Source of the DNA: Begonia masoniana
Lineage: Eukaryota; Streptophyta; Magnoliopsida; Cucurbitales; Begoniaceae
Assembly (NCBI GenBank): GCA_022432975.1
Contig: CM039511.1
Coordinates: 20,610,557-20,674,556, forward strand
Reading direction: 5' to 3'
DNA: 64,000 nt
The notes below the pieces were generated by a model. That model had not been told where the DNA came from. It did not search any database and saw only the letters and a program-made list of their open reading frames with translations. The number at the start of each line of letters is the position of its first letter. Position 1 is the stretch's first letter. Both the position numbers and the translations under genes were made by a program. Shown piece after piece: positions 1 to 10,840 of this stretch.

Positions 1-3000
1 CTATGCCTGAATCTCAATACGCCATCGTCCGACAAGCTGAATTCCGACGGGTTCTCAGATGTCATGCTCGATCGATATCTCTCACACTCTAAGTCATCCT
101 TCTGAGCTTCTCGGAGTTTGTCAATTATTGTCGGCCTAAGAGAAATGTTCGTGAGCATAGTGGAAAACTCAGCCACAATCTCCACATCAAACCTCTCGAT
201 CTCAGACCTTAACATTACCGACATCGATGTAAGCGAAGACTGACTAGTAGAAGGCATCCTGCTTAAGGCGTCTGCGACTTTATTTGCCTTCCCTGGGTGG
301 TATTTAATTTCAAAATCATAATCTTTAACGAACTCCAACCACCTTCGCTGTCGCATATTAAGTTCTTTCTGCGTAAACAAATATTTTAAGCTCTTGTGAT
401 CTGAGACACCTCACACTGCTGCCCATACAGATAGTGTCTCCAGATTTTTAACGCAAAAACAACCGCTGCAAGCTCAAGATCGTGTGTCGGATAATTTTGC
501 TCATACGACTTTAACTGCCTAGAAGCATAAGCAATAACTCTGCCCTCTTGCATCAATACACACCCCAGTCCGATCTTTGAGGCGTCACAGTAAATACTGA
601 ACTTATCGCCTTCGACTGGTAATGTTAACACTGGTGCTGTAGTCAGCTTCTGTTTCAGCTCATTGAAGCTCTTTTTACATGCAGCAGACCAAACAAATTT
701 TTCGTTCTTCCTCGTCAATCGGGATAGAGGGACTGCTATCTTTGAAAATTCCTCTATGAACTTCCTGTAATATCCAACCAATCCGAGAAATCCACGTACC
801 TCTTGCACATTTTTAGGCTACGGCCAATCCCTGACAACTTCAATCTTAGTCGGATCCACTGAGATTCTCTCCCGAGATATGATATGGCCGAGAAAGTTTA
901 TTCGGTCCAGCCAAAACTAACACTTGGAGAACTTCGGATACAATTCGTGCTGACATAAAATCCTAAGAAAAATTCGCAAATGCTCCTCGTGCTCTTCCTT
1001 TGTCTCTGAATAGATCAAGATGTCATCAATGAAGACGACGACAAACTTGTCTAAATACTCCTTAAAAACACGACTCATCAAATCCATAAACGTTGCAGGA
1101 GCATTCGTAAGTCCAAAAGACATCACAAGAAATTCGTAATGTCCATACCTCGTTCGGAAGGCCCTTTTCTGAACATATTCTCTCCGGACCTTCAACTGGT
1201 AATAACCCAAGCGTCGGTCAATCCTCGAAAACACTTGAGCACCCTGCAGTTGATCAAACAGGTCATCAATCCGGGGCAGTGGATACTTATTCTTCACTGT
1301 TAGCTTATGCAACTCTCTGTAATAAATGCACATTCGGAGAGTTCCGTCCTTCTTTTTAACAAACAAAACTGGCGCACCCCAAGGAGAGAAACTGGGTCGA
1401 ATGAACCCCTTGTCTAACAACTCTTCTAACTGATTCTTCAGTTCCTTTAGTTCAGCATGTGGTAGTCTGTACGGATTCTTCGATACAGGCCCTGAGCCTA
1501 GATAAACATCAATGGTGAACTCGATCTCTCTATCCGGCGGTAATCCAGGAAGATTGTCGAGGAAGATCTCGAAAAATTCACTAACTACTGGAAGGTCTTC
1601 TGGCTTTACCCCGTTAAGCAACTTAGTATTAACCACTGTAGCCAGATATACAGAGCATTCACCCTTAAACGGCTCTCGGACCATCATGGAGTAGGAAATA
1701 GGCGATCCATTCGACCTATTTATTGCCTGATATGAAAACTCTTCCCTATCCGGAGATCGAAAAGTTACCAACCCAGATCGGCAGTCGATGGTAGCAAAAT
1801 GGCGTGCCAGCCAGTCTATTCCCAAAATAAGATCGTACTGCTCTATGCTCATGACTATCAGGCAAGCATAGAGGGTATTAATCCCTACCGAGACGACGTT
1901 GCCTTGGAAGATACGATCGGACTGCATATGTGCTCCCGAAGACAGCATCACTCTATACTCATACTCAACTAACTCAGACATTAACCCCAATTTAGTCATG
2001 CAAGCAGTTGAAATGAAGGAGTGCGTAGCTCCCGTGTCTATCAAAGAAAATACTGGTACACCCATGACTAAAATAGTACCTGCTGTAACAGATGACTGAG
2101 CCTCGTCGTTGATGTCACCAGGCTCGATGAAAGCAAAGATCCTTGGCATCACTCTCGTCTGGTCTCTGCCTGACTGTTCTCGGCCCGGCTTCGGGCAATT
2201 TTTAATAAAATGGTCTGTCTCTCTCCACCGAAAACATCTATCTGTGCCCAATCGGCACTCACCGCTATGCTCCTTCGGGTATTTAGGGCACCAAGGTATT
2301 TGAGTAGTCCCCTGTACTTGTTTTCCTTTACCCTGGTCATTACCTCCTTCAAATGGTCTCTTGACACCCCTTTGTTGTTGTACTGGTGGCTGTTCTATTT
2401 GTTGCCAACCTCTATTTCGTGATTGAGGGTAAATTTTGCGAAAGAAACCCCTAGCAGGCTCCTTTGGTTTCACACAAGTCAATTCCGCAGCCTCAAACTC
2501 CAGGGCTCTCGCTGCGATGTCTTCATAGGGTACATCAAAAATGCCAGACACTATGATGTTCTTTCGAATTTCTAGATTTAGTCCATCCATAAATTGTTGC
2601 ACCTTGTCTTCATTATCACTGACCAAGCGCAGTGCAAACTGTGATAAAGCCTTAAACTTCCTAATGTATTACGCAACTGTACTGGTCTGCTTCAGCTGCG
2701 TGAACTCTGCTCTTTTTGCCGCCCTCACTGTACGGCTGAAGTATTTATCAAAGAATACATTCTTAAACCGTTTCCACCTCATCAGTGTCACGTCCGTAGT
2801 CACCTTAATGGAATCCCACCAAAATCGGGCATCCAATGCTAGGTGGAAAGTGACGCACGTGACTTTTTCAGCATTCTCCACTTTGGCGTAAGCCAATATG
2901 TCCTCCATCGTTCGAACTCACTCCTCAGCAATAGAGGGGTCCGTTGATTGTCCGTTAAACACTGGAGGCCGTGGCTTTTGAAACCTCTCCATGCTATGAT

Positions 3001-3154
3001 TGTTCGGAACTACTATATCCCGAGCTCTCTGATTTTCTCAGTTCACTAAGCTCTCAATCTGTTGTGCTTGCCTGTCCATATGCTGGCTCTAACGATCCAG
3101 CAAATCAGTAAGTCTATCCAGGGCTTCATCCCTGGCATCTCTCGCTCGAACCAT
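1..3154 (-). pseudogene. gag-pol: Ty3/gypsy (Tekay-like) gag-pol, 5' part, inactivated
   Basis: This is the replication polyprotein of the outer minus-strand gypsy element, cut by the window start. In coding order I see gag from an ATG at 3154, a zinc-knuckle relic (CFRW...HFIKNC), the aspartic protease motif [12 protein letters not shown] near 2000, reverse transcriptase with [11 protein letters not shown] near 1030, and RNase H with [17 protein letters not shown] near 580. One frame runs from gag into RNase H but holds at least six stops: two near the gag start, a TGA just upstream of 2908, a TAA near 2667, and TAGs at 917-919 and near 820. A one-base deletion near 406-411 then shifts the frame in RNase H. 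Integrase lies beyond the window. The protein cannot be made intact. The family call rests on close similarity to the pol of the element at 33617-37024. Confidence 0.9.
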
Positions 3155-3304
3155 TTTTTCTATAACTCCTATAAAAGTTAAAACAAACAATTCTAAGAAA
3201 TGGAAATCAAATAAAGCATTTAAACGTACTTACAGTCGAAGAAGCGTGTCCGTGTAGTGGCTGTGCAGTCGAACAATCTACAGAACTGATTTTAAAACCC
3301 GGGA

Positions 3305-3316
3305 GCTCTGATACCA
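3305..3316 (-). other. Primer binding site of the outer gypsy element
   Basis: The minus strand reads TGGTATCAGAGC, the complement of the initiator Met-tRNA 3' end used by most plant LTR retrotransposons. It lies 4 nt inside the LTR edge at 3321. This fixes the LTR as the 5' LTR and the element as minus-strand. Confidence 0.92.
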
Positions 3317-3529
3317 TAACTGTAATGAACCTTAATTAAACCCTTGTACTATTCCTAAAAATCCCATGAAATTTTCAACTTTTATTCATATTTTGATAAT
3401 GCATGCATAAGGGTGCTCAACCCCATTCAGCAGAAGACTATTCATGTGTGAAAATTTCCTCTTGGATTCTATCACTTAATTTCTCTCGGAATAAATAATC
3501 ACTTAGTTCTTCTCGGGTTTCATCAATTT

Positions 3530-3960
3530 AAGCAGTGGAGGAGGATGTTTCTCTCTATCGGGTTTGGATGACGGAAACAGAAGGAAATACCTCTCGGGTT
3601 TCATCAATTTAAACAGTGGAGGAGGATATTTCTCTCTATCGGGTTTGGACGACAAAAACCTTAGGAGGCTTGGACGACAAAAACTGTAAGCAATGTGGAC
3701 GACTGAAAACTCTAGGCAGTGTGGACGATTGAGTTTCTCTGCCAGAATACTTAACTAAACTTTATCGTCCACAGACTTTGGACGATGACTTTCTTACAGA
3801 ATACTTAACTAAAATTTATCGTCCACATTCGTCCACGTGACTTATTCGTCTACGAGACTTATTCGTCCACGTGACTTACTTGTCCATAAGGTACTTAAAC
3901 CCTATTCGTCCACAGGCTATTGCCCACGAAACTTGGACAACAACCTTGGACGACATCCAG
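3530..3960. repeat. Cluster of GGACGA / TCGTCCAC short motifs in LTR A
   Basis: Some fifteen diverged copies of a GGACGA or TCGTCCAC(G) core lie in both orientations in about 430 bp. The cluster includes a duplicated block of about 60 bp around 3525-3650 containing the words TCTCTCTATCGGG and TTTGGA. It ends near a GATCGATCGCCCC...GGGGATCGATCG palindromic pair at about 3998-4026. It is the LTR A counterpart of the motif clusters in the other LTRs. I see no coding potential. Confidence 0.7.
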
Positions 3961-5112
3961 AATTATAAAATTCTGACTCTAAACCATGCAATACCCGATC
4001 GATCGCCCCTTGCTGGGGATCGATCGACTAGCTCTCTGGATTTTGGCCAGAGAGCTGCCTTCACATTATTTTCCCCTGTACCTACACGCCATTCACCCAG
4101 AATTTCCAGAAACATTAAACGTCAAAAATCATCTTCCATTTCATCGATTTAAATATCTACACTATCTAGATATCAAACACCATAAAATGAGTTCTATACA
4201 ATTCATATATTTTCCCCCATCAGCCCAACATAAACCAAAAATCCACAAAACACTTAACTAATGCTCCCACGGGTCAATTTGGCTCTGACTGCACTGCACA
4301 CTCTCACGGGTACACCTCTTCGACCAGCTTATGCGTCGGGTGGAGGAATCTCATCCTCACCTGTCTCGAAGTCACCTACACCATAGAAAATAAACTATGA
4401 GCTATAGAGCTCAGCAAGTCTCTTAAATGGGAATGCGTGATATGCATGCAGGGTTTGTAAAAATATGCATTACATTTTCACCATTTAGTTTCATAGCGGG
4501 AGGTGTCACCGAGGGTTGACTCACCAGATAGAGAGGGCACATCTCACGGTTAGATAGCCCTTTTCATCTACAGGGGGGAAAACATGCTTCTCCTCTCATG
4601 ACAACCATGTCTGAACCCCACCCGACGTGACCGGAATTACATGCATTTCATATCTTTTCATTTAGCGTTTCTTTTCATGAAAAACATTTGCGAAAATTCA
4701 TTTTTCATGCTAGTTCGTAAAACATGATGCATGGACATGAATTTGTACAATAAAAGTAAGGAAAGCATAAACAATACATAGAATCTAATTAAAAACGTTC
4801 TAACATACAATTCTCCTAAGCTACCCATCCAACCTACACTTAAACAACAAATTCACCAATTATCCTCGATCAACAAAGATCATCCATGGTGTAGACCAAA
4901 TCGGCCAAAAAGTCCCGAAAACATACCTCGGTTCCTCAGCACACTGAGCAATATCCGTGAGCTTTGTTCACCTAAACAAATTCATAACACATGGCATTAA
5001 AACCGAGTCTAAACCAATCGGACTCCATTAGTTTTACTTATCTATCCTCCATAATCGTAAACAACTCATTATCATCCACAATTCTATAGCCAATAATTTC
5101 TATCTTCACGCA

Positions 5113-5117
5113 GCAAA
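5113..5117. other. Target site duplication (GCAAA) of the copia insertion
   Basis: GCAAA lies directly before the copia LTR at 5118 and again directly after it at 15745-15749. The perfect 5-bp duplication shows that the copia element jumped as one unit into LTR A. Confidence 0.96.
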
Positions 5118-6625
5118 TGTAGGACCGTAATTGTCTAAGAGGGGGGGGGGGGGTGAATTAGACTTTTTGATTTTACTAATTTAGACTTAATTTCTCTTCT
5201 TGATTAAAACTTAAATTTAACACAAGTATTCAAATAATGTAAAGAGAGAGAGAGAGAAATTCGACACCAGTACTTTTTACGTGGTTCGGCCAAACTGCCT
5301 ACGTCCACGCTTCAAGGCTCACCCCTTGAAGATCCTTACCCTTCTCCTCACGAGAATAACTAGATCGGGATTCCGGGCTCCGATCAACTGCCTTTACAAT
5401 TCTGGATTGAACTTGCCGGGCGTCAATCCACTGCCTTTACAAATGATTTGTATTTGTGAAATAGATCACAGACTACACTCTCACAGCAGAAGTCTCAAGT
5501 TCGAGTTTTGAGAGATGTACAGTGATTACAGAGTATGAAAACTTTTGCAGCTTAGGGCTATCAATTGAAAATTCGCAAAAGTCCTTCATTCGTGTTTTGA
5601 GCTTGACTTATATACTCTGTATATTCTTCTTCTCCGAATTGAATGCATCTATCTTCAAATGAGAAAATGTTACCGTTGGGAAGCATCCGTACGAAACATT
5701 TATCTGTTGCATCTGAAAGTGTTGTTCGTCGTCGCCATTAATGTTCTGGAGTTAAAGCTTGAAAACGACGTCACTGTAGCTTCGCGGCTGGCTTTGAATT
5801 CTGGCGGAAATGCATCGGCAGAGACAGTTTAAATTAATGCCACGTCATCGGTAAATGCAACTTGTAGGGCCATCGGCAGATGATTCTTTGAATGCCATCG
5901 GCAGATGATTCTTTGAATGCCATCGGCAGATGAGTCTTTGAAGTTTTGTCGTCTAGTGATCGGCATGAGACACTTTGAACGACATCGGCAGATGCAACCT
6001 AAATGCTCAGACCACTTCATCGGCATGATTGTTCTTGACACGTCATCGACAGAGGCTTCACATATAATCGGCAGGAACAACTTGCCACGTCATCGGCAGA
6101 AGCTTCAAGTGTAATCGGTAAGAACAACTTGCCACGTCATCGGCAGAAGCTTCAAATGTAATCGGCAAGAACAACTTGCCACGTCATCGGCAGAAGCCTT
6201 CCTTCACTTTGTCGTGTAGCGATCGGCATAGGAATGCTTCTTTGTCTTTTAGCGATCGGCATAAGAATGCTTCTTTGTCTTTTAGCGATCGGCATAAGAG
6301 CAGTTGACACGTCATCGGCATATGTCTTCAAGGATGCTATCGGCAGATGAAAACTTCAAAACGGCGTCTTCTTCTGCTTAGCAATCGGCAGAGGCTTCCA
6401 TTGTACAGTCATCGGCAGAAGCCCGAGTTTTACAGCCCTATTTTTCTGTTCTGCTTTGTATACTCAAGCCGATTTTATTAGACAACTAAAATACCCTTTT
6501 CAAGGGTATTTCCAAATAAACTCATATTTATAATACTCATTAAGTACTCAGAATCAAATTGAATATTTAATACACACGTACATAATCAAAAACAAATTAT
6601 GACTTAAACACTCTATAAGTCAACA
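5118..6625 (-). repeat. Copia 3' LTR (1508 bp)
   Basis: In sense it runs TGTTGACTTATAG...GGTCCTACA. It contains a run of 13 G on the plus strand (5141-5153) near its sense 3' end and the GTGGTTCGGCCAAACTGCC block typical of plant copia LTRs. The cluster of CATCGGCAGATG-like motifs occupies about 5810-6425. It matches the 5' LTR except for about three substitutions (near 5486, 5587 and 5704) and one G. Confidence 0.95.
5810..6425. repeat. CATCGGCAGATG motif cluster in the copia LTR
   Basis: About 25 imperfect copies of (C)ATCGGCA(GA/TA)(A/T)G occur in roughly 600 bp. Spacers such as TGCCACGTCATCGGCAGAAG and TAGCGATCGGCATAAG are themselves locally repeated. The same array is in the other LTR at about 14930-15545. 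The core is a near palindrome (CATC....GATG) with CpG and CHG sites. Related motifs cluster in gypsy LTRs H, D, F and E in this window. Confidence 0.85.
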
Positions 6626-6793
6626 ATCTCCCCCTTTTTGATTATGACAATATAAATTTGATTAAGTTTGATACTCCCCCATAATACTAGCTCCCCCATA
6701 CTTTGTGCATTTTATAAACATAGCCATTCATAACAATTTCAGAAACACAGAGTATATCCAAGCACAAACAATCAAATATAGTATTCTCCCCCA
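6626..6793 (-). other. Multiple polypurine tracts of the copia element
   Basis: Directly inside the 3' LTR the minus strand reads AAAAAGGGGGAGAT (6626-6639). Further GGGGGAG-type tracts lie at about 6673-6680, 6691-6698 and 6786-6793. The tract next to the LTR is the expected plus-strand primer. A series of extra tracts is a described feature of Sireviruses. I see no gene in 6640-6883. Confidence 0.85.
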
Positions 6794-6883
6794 TTTTCAT
6801 TATAAAAAAAAAATAAATGCATTCAACATCTGAGAAAGTTGAGAAAGCTAAAGATAGTCATTGAAAGAAACAGCAAACAAAAA

Positions 6884-9139
6884 TCACTTTTTGTAGCGAT
6901 CTAAGTGACGATTCCAAAAGGCTTGCTGAACAAGAGAAGGCACGTTACGGAAGGGATTGAAAGATGCTTCCACCAAATCTTGAAGGAAAGCTAGATCTCG
7001 AGGGAGGGGTGGTGATTGATAGACCACCAAATCCATGCAAGGAGCAGGGGGCGGAGAAGGTTCTCTGGAAACCACCATGTCCATGCAGGAAGGAGACTCT
7101 GGCTGAGGAGCATCTGATGTAGAGGGTCCTTGAGACATCAGCAGATCTAGACAAGGAAGCTCGCCAGAGGGACTACCCGGGGAAATCTCCATTGGACTGG
7201 CTACGTCAGGAGTAGGCACACTAACAGGAGAAGTATGGAATTGAAGTACAGTCTCCTGAAGATCCAAAGACATGAAGCGCTCATCCACTACAACAGGAGG
7301 CCTGAAGAAGGAATGATTAGCATCTTCAAAGCTGACCTCGGAGACACAAGCAGCCAAAGATATCACGGGAGCATGTTCAGCTTCAGAGAGAGAAGTATGA
7401 GGTGTAGGACAAAGAACCTTAAGTTGAGTAGATATTGCTTGAAGTTTTCGAGTGAAAATTGCATTCTCTCTGGCCAATAACCGATCCCTCTTAGCCAGAG
7501 CCACATCAAACTCAGTTTTCAAATTAGTTTCGAGTTGAGAGACTTTTGAATCAAAGTCTGACCTTAGACCTGCAATGCTGCTTTTCAACTCAGAGAACTG
7601 AGCCTCACTCATGGTAGATCTCCTCTGATAAGTGATAGGAGTGGCAGGAATAGTTGGCAAAGTTTGTAAGGCAGGTTGGACTGGTGATGAAGGAGCCGTA
7701 GCCGTTTTGGTGGGAGACTGGGAAACAGGTGAGGGCAGTCGAAGTGGAGATGGTGGTGCTGATGGTATAGCTTGTGGGATCGAAGATGTAGAAGATGAAG
7801 GTGTAGACAGTTTAACTGTAGAGGTAGTGTGTGAGGAAGAGAGTTGGACTGGAGATGGAGGGACTGATGAAGCTGGTGGGGGGCCATGTTGGAAATATGA
7901 AGTAATGGCTTGCATCAGTGGAGAGATGGAAGGAAAGGCAGGTTGAGAAGGCAAGATAAGAGAAGGTGGAGGTGATTGAGGTTGTTCTGGAATTGGAGGA
8001 GGCAAAATAGAGGGAACAGAGGTTGCCTCTGAGAGAGATGCTGTAGAGGAGGAAGCAGTTTTGTGCCTACGCTTCAGAGGAGAAGGTTCGGGTTCTAAGC
8101 TAGACTCCCTAGAATGGGAAGGGGAAATGGCACAGTCAGGAAGACCTGAAACACCTCCTTCTTCAGCAGATTCCTCTGGCAGGATAAGTTTCCTCTTACC
8201 ACGCCTGACAGGAACAGCCTGAGAAACCTTTTTCTTGCCCGTAACCTGAATGAGCTCTCCTTTGCTGACCAACTTAATTCCCATCTTGCGCAGATTGATA
8301 TCAGAATAATAACTTGTGGGCTTAAGTTTCACAGGTTCAATCTCCTCTGGAAGAGCAATATCAAGCTTGACAAATAACCGCATGAGGAGCAGATTGTATG
8401 GAAAAGAAGTGGCCTTGGAAGAAACAGCTAAAATCATCCTCCGGACAACAATGTACCCAACATTGAAGGGTTTCTTGAAATAGAGTGCAAACAGAACAAA
8501 GAGTTCCATTGCACTCACCTCATCATAGTGACCACCCTTGGGAACTATATTGAAATCAATCATGTGGCGAAATAATTTGGCCCTAGGGGTTAGATGCTTG
8601 CCCTTTAAAAGATCAAATGATTGGTTGGGGACCAAAGCTATTTCCCTAAGAAACTGTTTTCCATCAGAAGTGCCATAGAAAGGAAGCTCATTGCTTGTTA
8701 CATAACTGTAGGGGATGTTGTCCAAATGTGGAGCACCCAGAAGGGCATTGATGGAACTAGGAGTAATTTCTATGCGTTTGTTGTACACATAGCTCTTCAG
8801 GGAAGTGAAATCGGAGGCAAAGGTAAGGTTGGCATAAAACATCCTAATTGCTTCCGGGAAATAGAAAGATTCGGTTTCAAAGAGACCTATTAATCCTAAA
8901 TCCGTCAGGGGTTCAATAATGTCCATACCAGCCAACTTCTCAAAATACATACCCTTACTAAGAATTAGAGATCTGTACTGATAGTCGTTGAGGTACTTTA
9001 CCTCGGCAGCTTCAGTAAGGAAGAAAAAAGACGGCCATTCCGTTCCACGAGGAATTTCTCGAGTATAACGATCAGAAACAATGGCCTTCTTCTTGGCCGG
9101 TTTGGAAACGGCGCGAGATGACTGACCTTGAGATTCCAT
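6884..9139 (-). CDS. Extra 751-aa ORF between pol and 3' LTR (position of Sirevirus env-like gene)
   Basis: The frame is intact from ATG at 9139 to a stop at 6884. Residues about 25-290 form a globular region (SINALLGAPHLDNIP, HMIDFNIVPKGGHYDEVSAM) resembling the putative plant transposon protein domain often found in plant retroelement ORFs. Residues about 300-510 are basic, then Ser/Pro rich. Residues about 515-580 look coiled-coil (LKSSIAGLRSDFDSKVSQLE). The C-terminus has three diverged repeats of a C-x-D-(L/M)-(L/V)-(M/V) motif. I see no signal peptide and no clear membrane segment, so a real envelope role is doubtful. The frame is open although gag-pol is broken. The domain assignment is from memory and unsearched. 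Confidence 0.75.
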   Translation of the reverse strand: MESQGQSSRAVSKPAKKKAIVSDRYTREIPRGTEWPSFFFLTEAAEVKYLNDYQYRSLILSKGMYFEKLAGMDIIEPLTDLGLIGLFETESFYFPEAIRMFYANLTFASDFTSLKSYVYNKRIEITPSSINALLGAPHLDNIPYSYVTSNELPFYGTSDGKQFLREIALVPNQSFDLLKGKHLTPRAKLFRHMIDFNIVPKGGHYDEVSAMELFVLFALYFKKPFNVGYIVVRRMILAVSSKATSFPYNLLLMRLFVKLDIALPEEIEPVKLKPTSYYSDINLRKMGIKLVSKGELIQVTGKKKVSQAVPVRRGKRKLILPEESAEEGGVSGLPDCAISPSHSRESSLEPEPSPLKRRHKTASSSTASLSEATSVPSILPPPIPEQPQSPPPSLILPSQPAFPSISPLMQAITSYFQHGPPPASSVPPSPVQLSSSHTTSTVKLSTPSSSTSSIPQAIPSAPPSPLRLPSPVSQSPTKTATAPSSPVQPALQTLPTIPATPITYQRRSTMSEAQFSELKSSIAGLRSDFDSKVSQLETNLKTEFDVALAKRDRLLARENAIFTRKLQAISTQLKVLCPTPHTSLSEAEHAPVISLAACVSEVSFEDANHSFFRPPVVVDERFMSLDLQETVLQFHTSPVSVPTPDVASPMEISPGSPSGELPCLDLLMSQGPSTSDAPQPESPSCMDMVVSREPSPPPAPCMDLVVYQSPPLPRDLAFLQDLVEASFNPFRNVPSLVQQAFWNRHLDRYKK

Positions 9140-9464
9140 TTCTAGAAGGGAATTCGACAGAGGAGGTATGGTAGGGCAGGGGTTTTCAGAAAGAGCGCGA
9201 AAGATGAAGTGTACCGGCGAAGAAGAATGAATTTAAAAGAAATAACACATCGCCTTACGAAGAAGACATACGTGTCGGCAGATTAAGAAAAATATAATTT
9301 TCCGATGGATTACACGTGTCGGCAGAAATAAGAAAAACATCTTCCGATGCCTTCCTATAGATATGCATCTTCCGATGCCTATTGAAAAACATAGCATCTG
9401 CCGATGCCAACACAGAAGAGAAAAACACTCCAATACTTAGAAATTTTTCGACAAAGAAATAATC
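9140..9464 (-). other. Non-coding spacer between pol and the extra ORF
   Basis: The 325 bp hold no ORF but contain about six copies of the TCTTCCGATGCC / GTCGGCAGA motif (9280-9410), the same core as in the LTR. It may act as leader or promoter for the extra ORF; that is inference. Confidence 0.5.
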
Positions 9465-10840
9465 TTAGTTTTTCTCAACCCGAATGAGACCTAGCCTTAT
9501 CCTAATATTATTGAAAGTCTTTTCATCTAAAGGCTTGGTAAAGATGTCAGCAAGTTGATCTACAGAGTTAACGAATTCTAAAGAAATATCACCTCTTTGA
9601 ACATGATCTCGGATGAAGTGATATCTGACATCTATGTGCTTTGTTCTAGAGTGTTGAATAGGATTTTTAGAAATGTTAATGGCACTGGTGTTATCACACC
9701 GAATAGGAATCCTATCATAAAACAGATTGTAATCTTCCAAAGTCTGTTTCATCCAAAGCATTTGTGCACAACAACTACCGGCAGCAATATATTCACTCTC
9801 AGCAGTTGACAATGCAACAGAATTCTGTTTCTTCGAATACCAAGACACTAGAGATTCTCCTAGGAACTGACAAGTGCCACTAGTGCTTTTTCTATCAATA
9901 AGACTACCAGCATAGTCAGAATCTGAATAGCCAATCAGATCAAAAGAAGTGCCTTTAGGATACCATAATCCTAAGTCAAGAGTCCCACTTAAATATTTGA
10001 AAATTCTTTTGAAAGCAGAGAGATGAGACTCCTTAGGGGCAGCCTGAAATCTAGCACAAAGACAAACACTAAAGAGTATATCCGGCCTACTTGCAGTCAG
10101 ATATAGCAGAGAACCAATCATACCACGATATTTCTTAATATCAACATTTATTCCTTTTTCATCTTTATCCAGCTTAGTTGTGGTACTCATGGGAGTCTTG
10201 GAAGACTTGACAGATTCTAAACCAAATTTCTTAAGGAGTTCCTTAATATACTTTTCTTGGCAGAAGAAAATTCCATCAAGAGATTGACTAATCTGGAATC
10301 CTAAGAAAAACTTTAACTCCCCCATCATACTCATCTCGAATTCACTTTGCATGAGGGATGAAAACTCATTACACAATTTGACATTAGTTGAGCCAAAGAT
10401 AATGTCATCGACATAAATTTGAACCAACAAAATGTCCTTCTCCTTTTGCATGGTAAACAGAGTTGAATCGGAGTTACCCTTTTTGAAATTCCTTTCCTCA
10501 AGGAAATTCTTCAATCTGTCATACCAAGCTCTAGGAGCCTGCTTAAGTCCATAGAGAGCTTTCCTAAGTTTGAAGACATGGTCGGGTTTATCAAAGGCTT
10601 CAAAACCTAAAGGTTGTTCTACATAAACTTCTTCTGTTATATAACCATTTAAAAAGCACTCTTTACATCCATTTGGAAGAGTGTGAAGTTTTTGTAGCAA
10701 GCAAAAGCTAGAAGCATTCTAATTGACTCTAATCTAGCTACAGGGGCAAAGGATTCTTCAAAATCAATTCCCTCTTCTTGAGAGTATCCCTTAGCTACAA
10801 GTCTAGCTTTATTTCTAACAACTATCCCATTTTCATCCAA
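9465..10840 (-). pseudogene. pol: Copia pol: reverse transcriptase and RNase H, frameshifted
   Basis: The RT core shows YGLKQAPRAWYDRL and the catalytic YVDDIIFGS. RNase H shows YSDSDYAGSLIDRKSTSG, STAESEYIA and CDNTSAI, and the frame ends IRVEKN at 9465. The region is in two frames. A segment at 10840-10649 ends early at a T run and continues in the frame of 10700-9465, which fits one lost T near 10648-10653. Another one-base loss, in an A run near 10838-10844, separates it from the upstream protease-integrase segment. Both lesions sit in short homopolymers, so sequencing error must be considered. Confidence 0.9.

Larger units (their letters stand above)
3321..5117 (-). repeat. Gypsy 5' LTR A, 3' portion (interrupted)
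   Basis: The LTR ends (in sense) with ...TTCATTACA at 3321, next to the PBS. Its remainder lies at 15750-16213 beyond a nested copia insertion, and the rejoined length is about 2.26 kb. Sense features are a 3' splice-like site at 4973-4972, a 45-nt mini-exon at 4971-4927, a GAG|GTATGT site at 4926, and a pyrimidine-rich tract ending GGTGTAG at 4376. A TGCATCATGTTTT motif lies at about 4719-4734. A 10-bp stem hairpin built on CTCTCTGG/CCAGAGAG occupies 4030-4056. Confidence 0.88.

Noticed and set aside
5281..5511. 76-aa ORF repeated in both copia LTRs (also 14400-14630)
   Set aside because: It lies wholly inside the LTR, is open in the antisense direction to the element, and has no motif; duplication is explained by the LTR pair.
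7609..7946. His/Leu-rich and Gly/Glu-rich ORFs within the extra copia ORF
   Set aside because: Out-of-frame shadows of its Ser/Pro-rich coding region.
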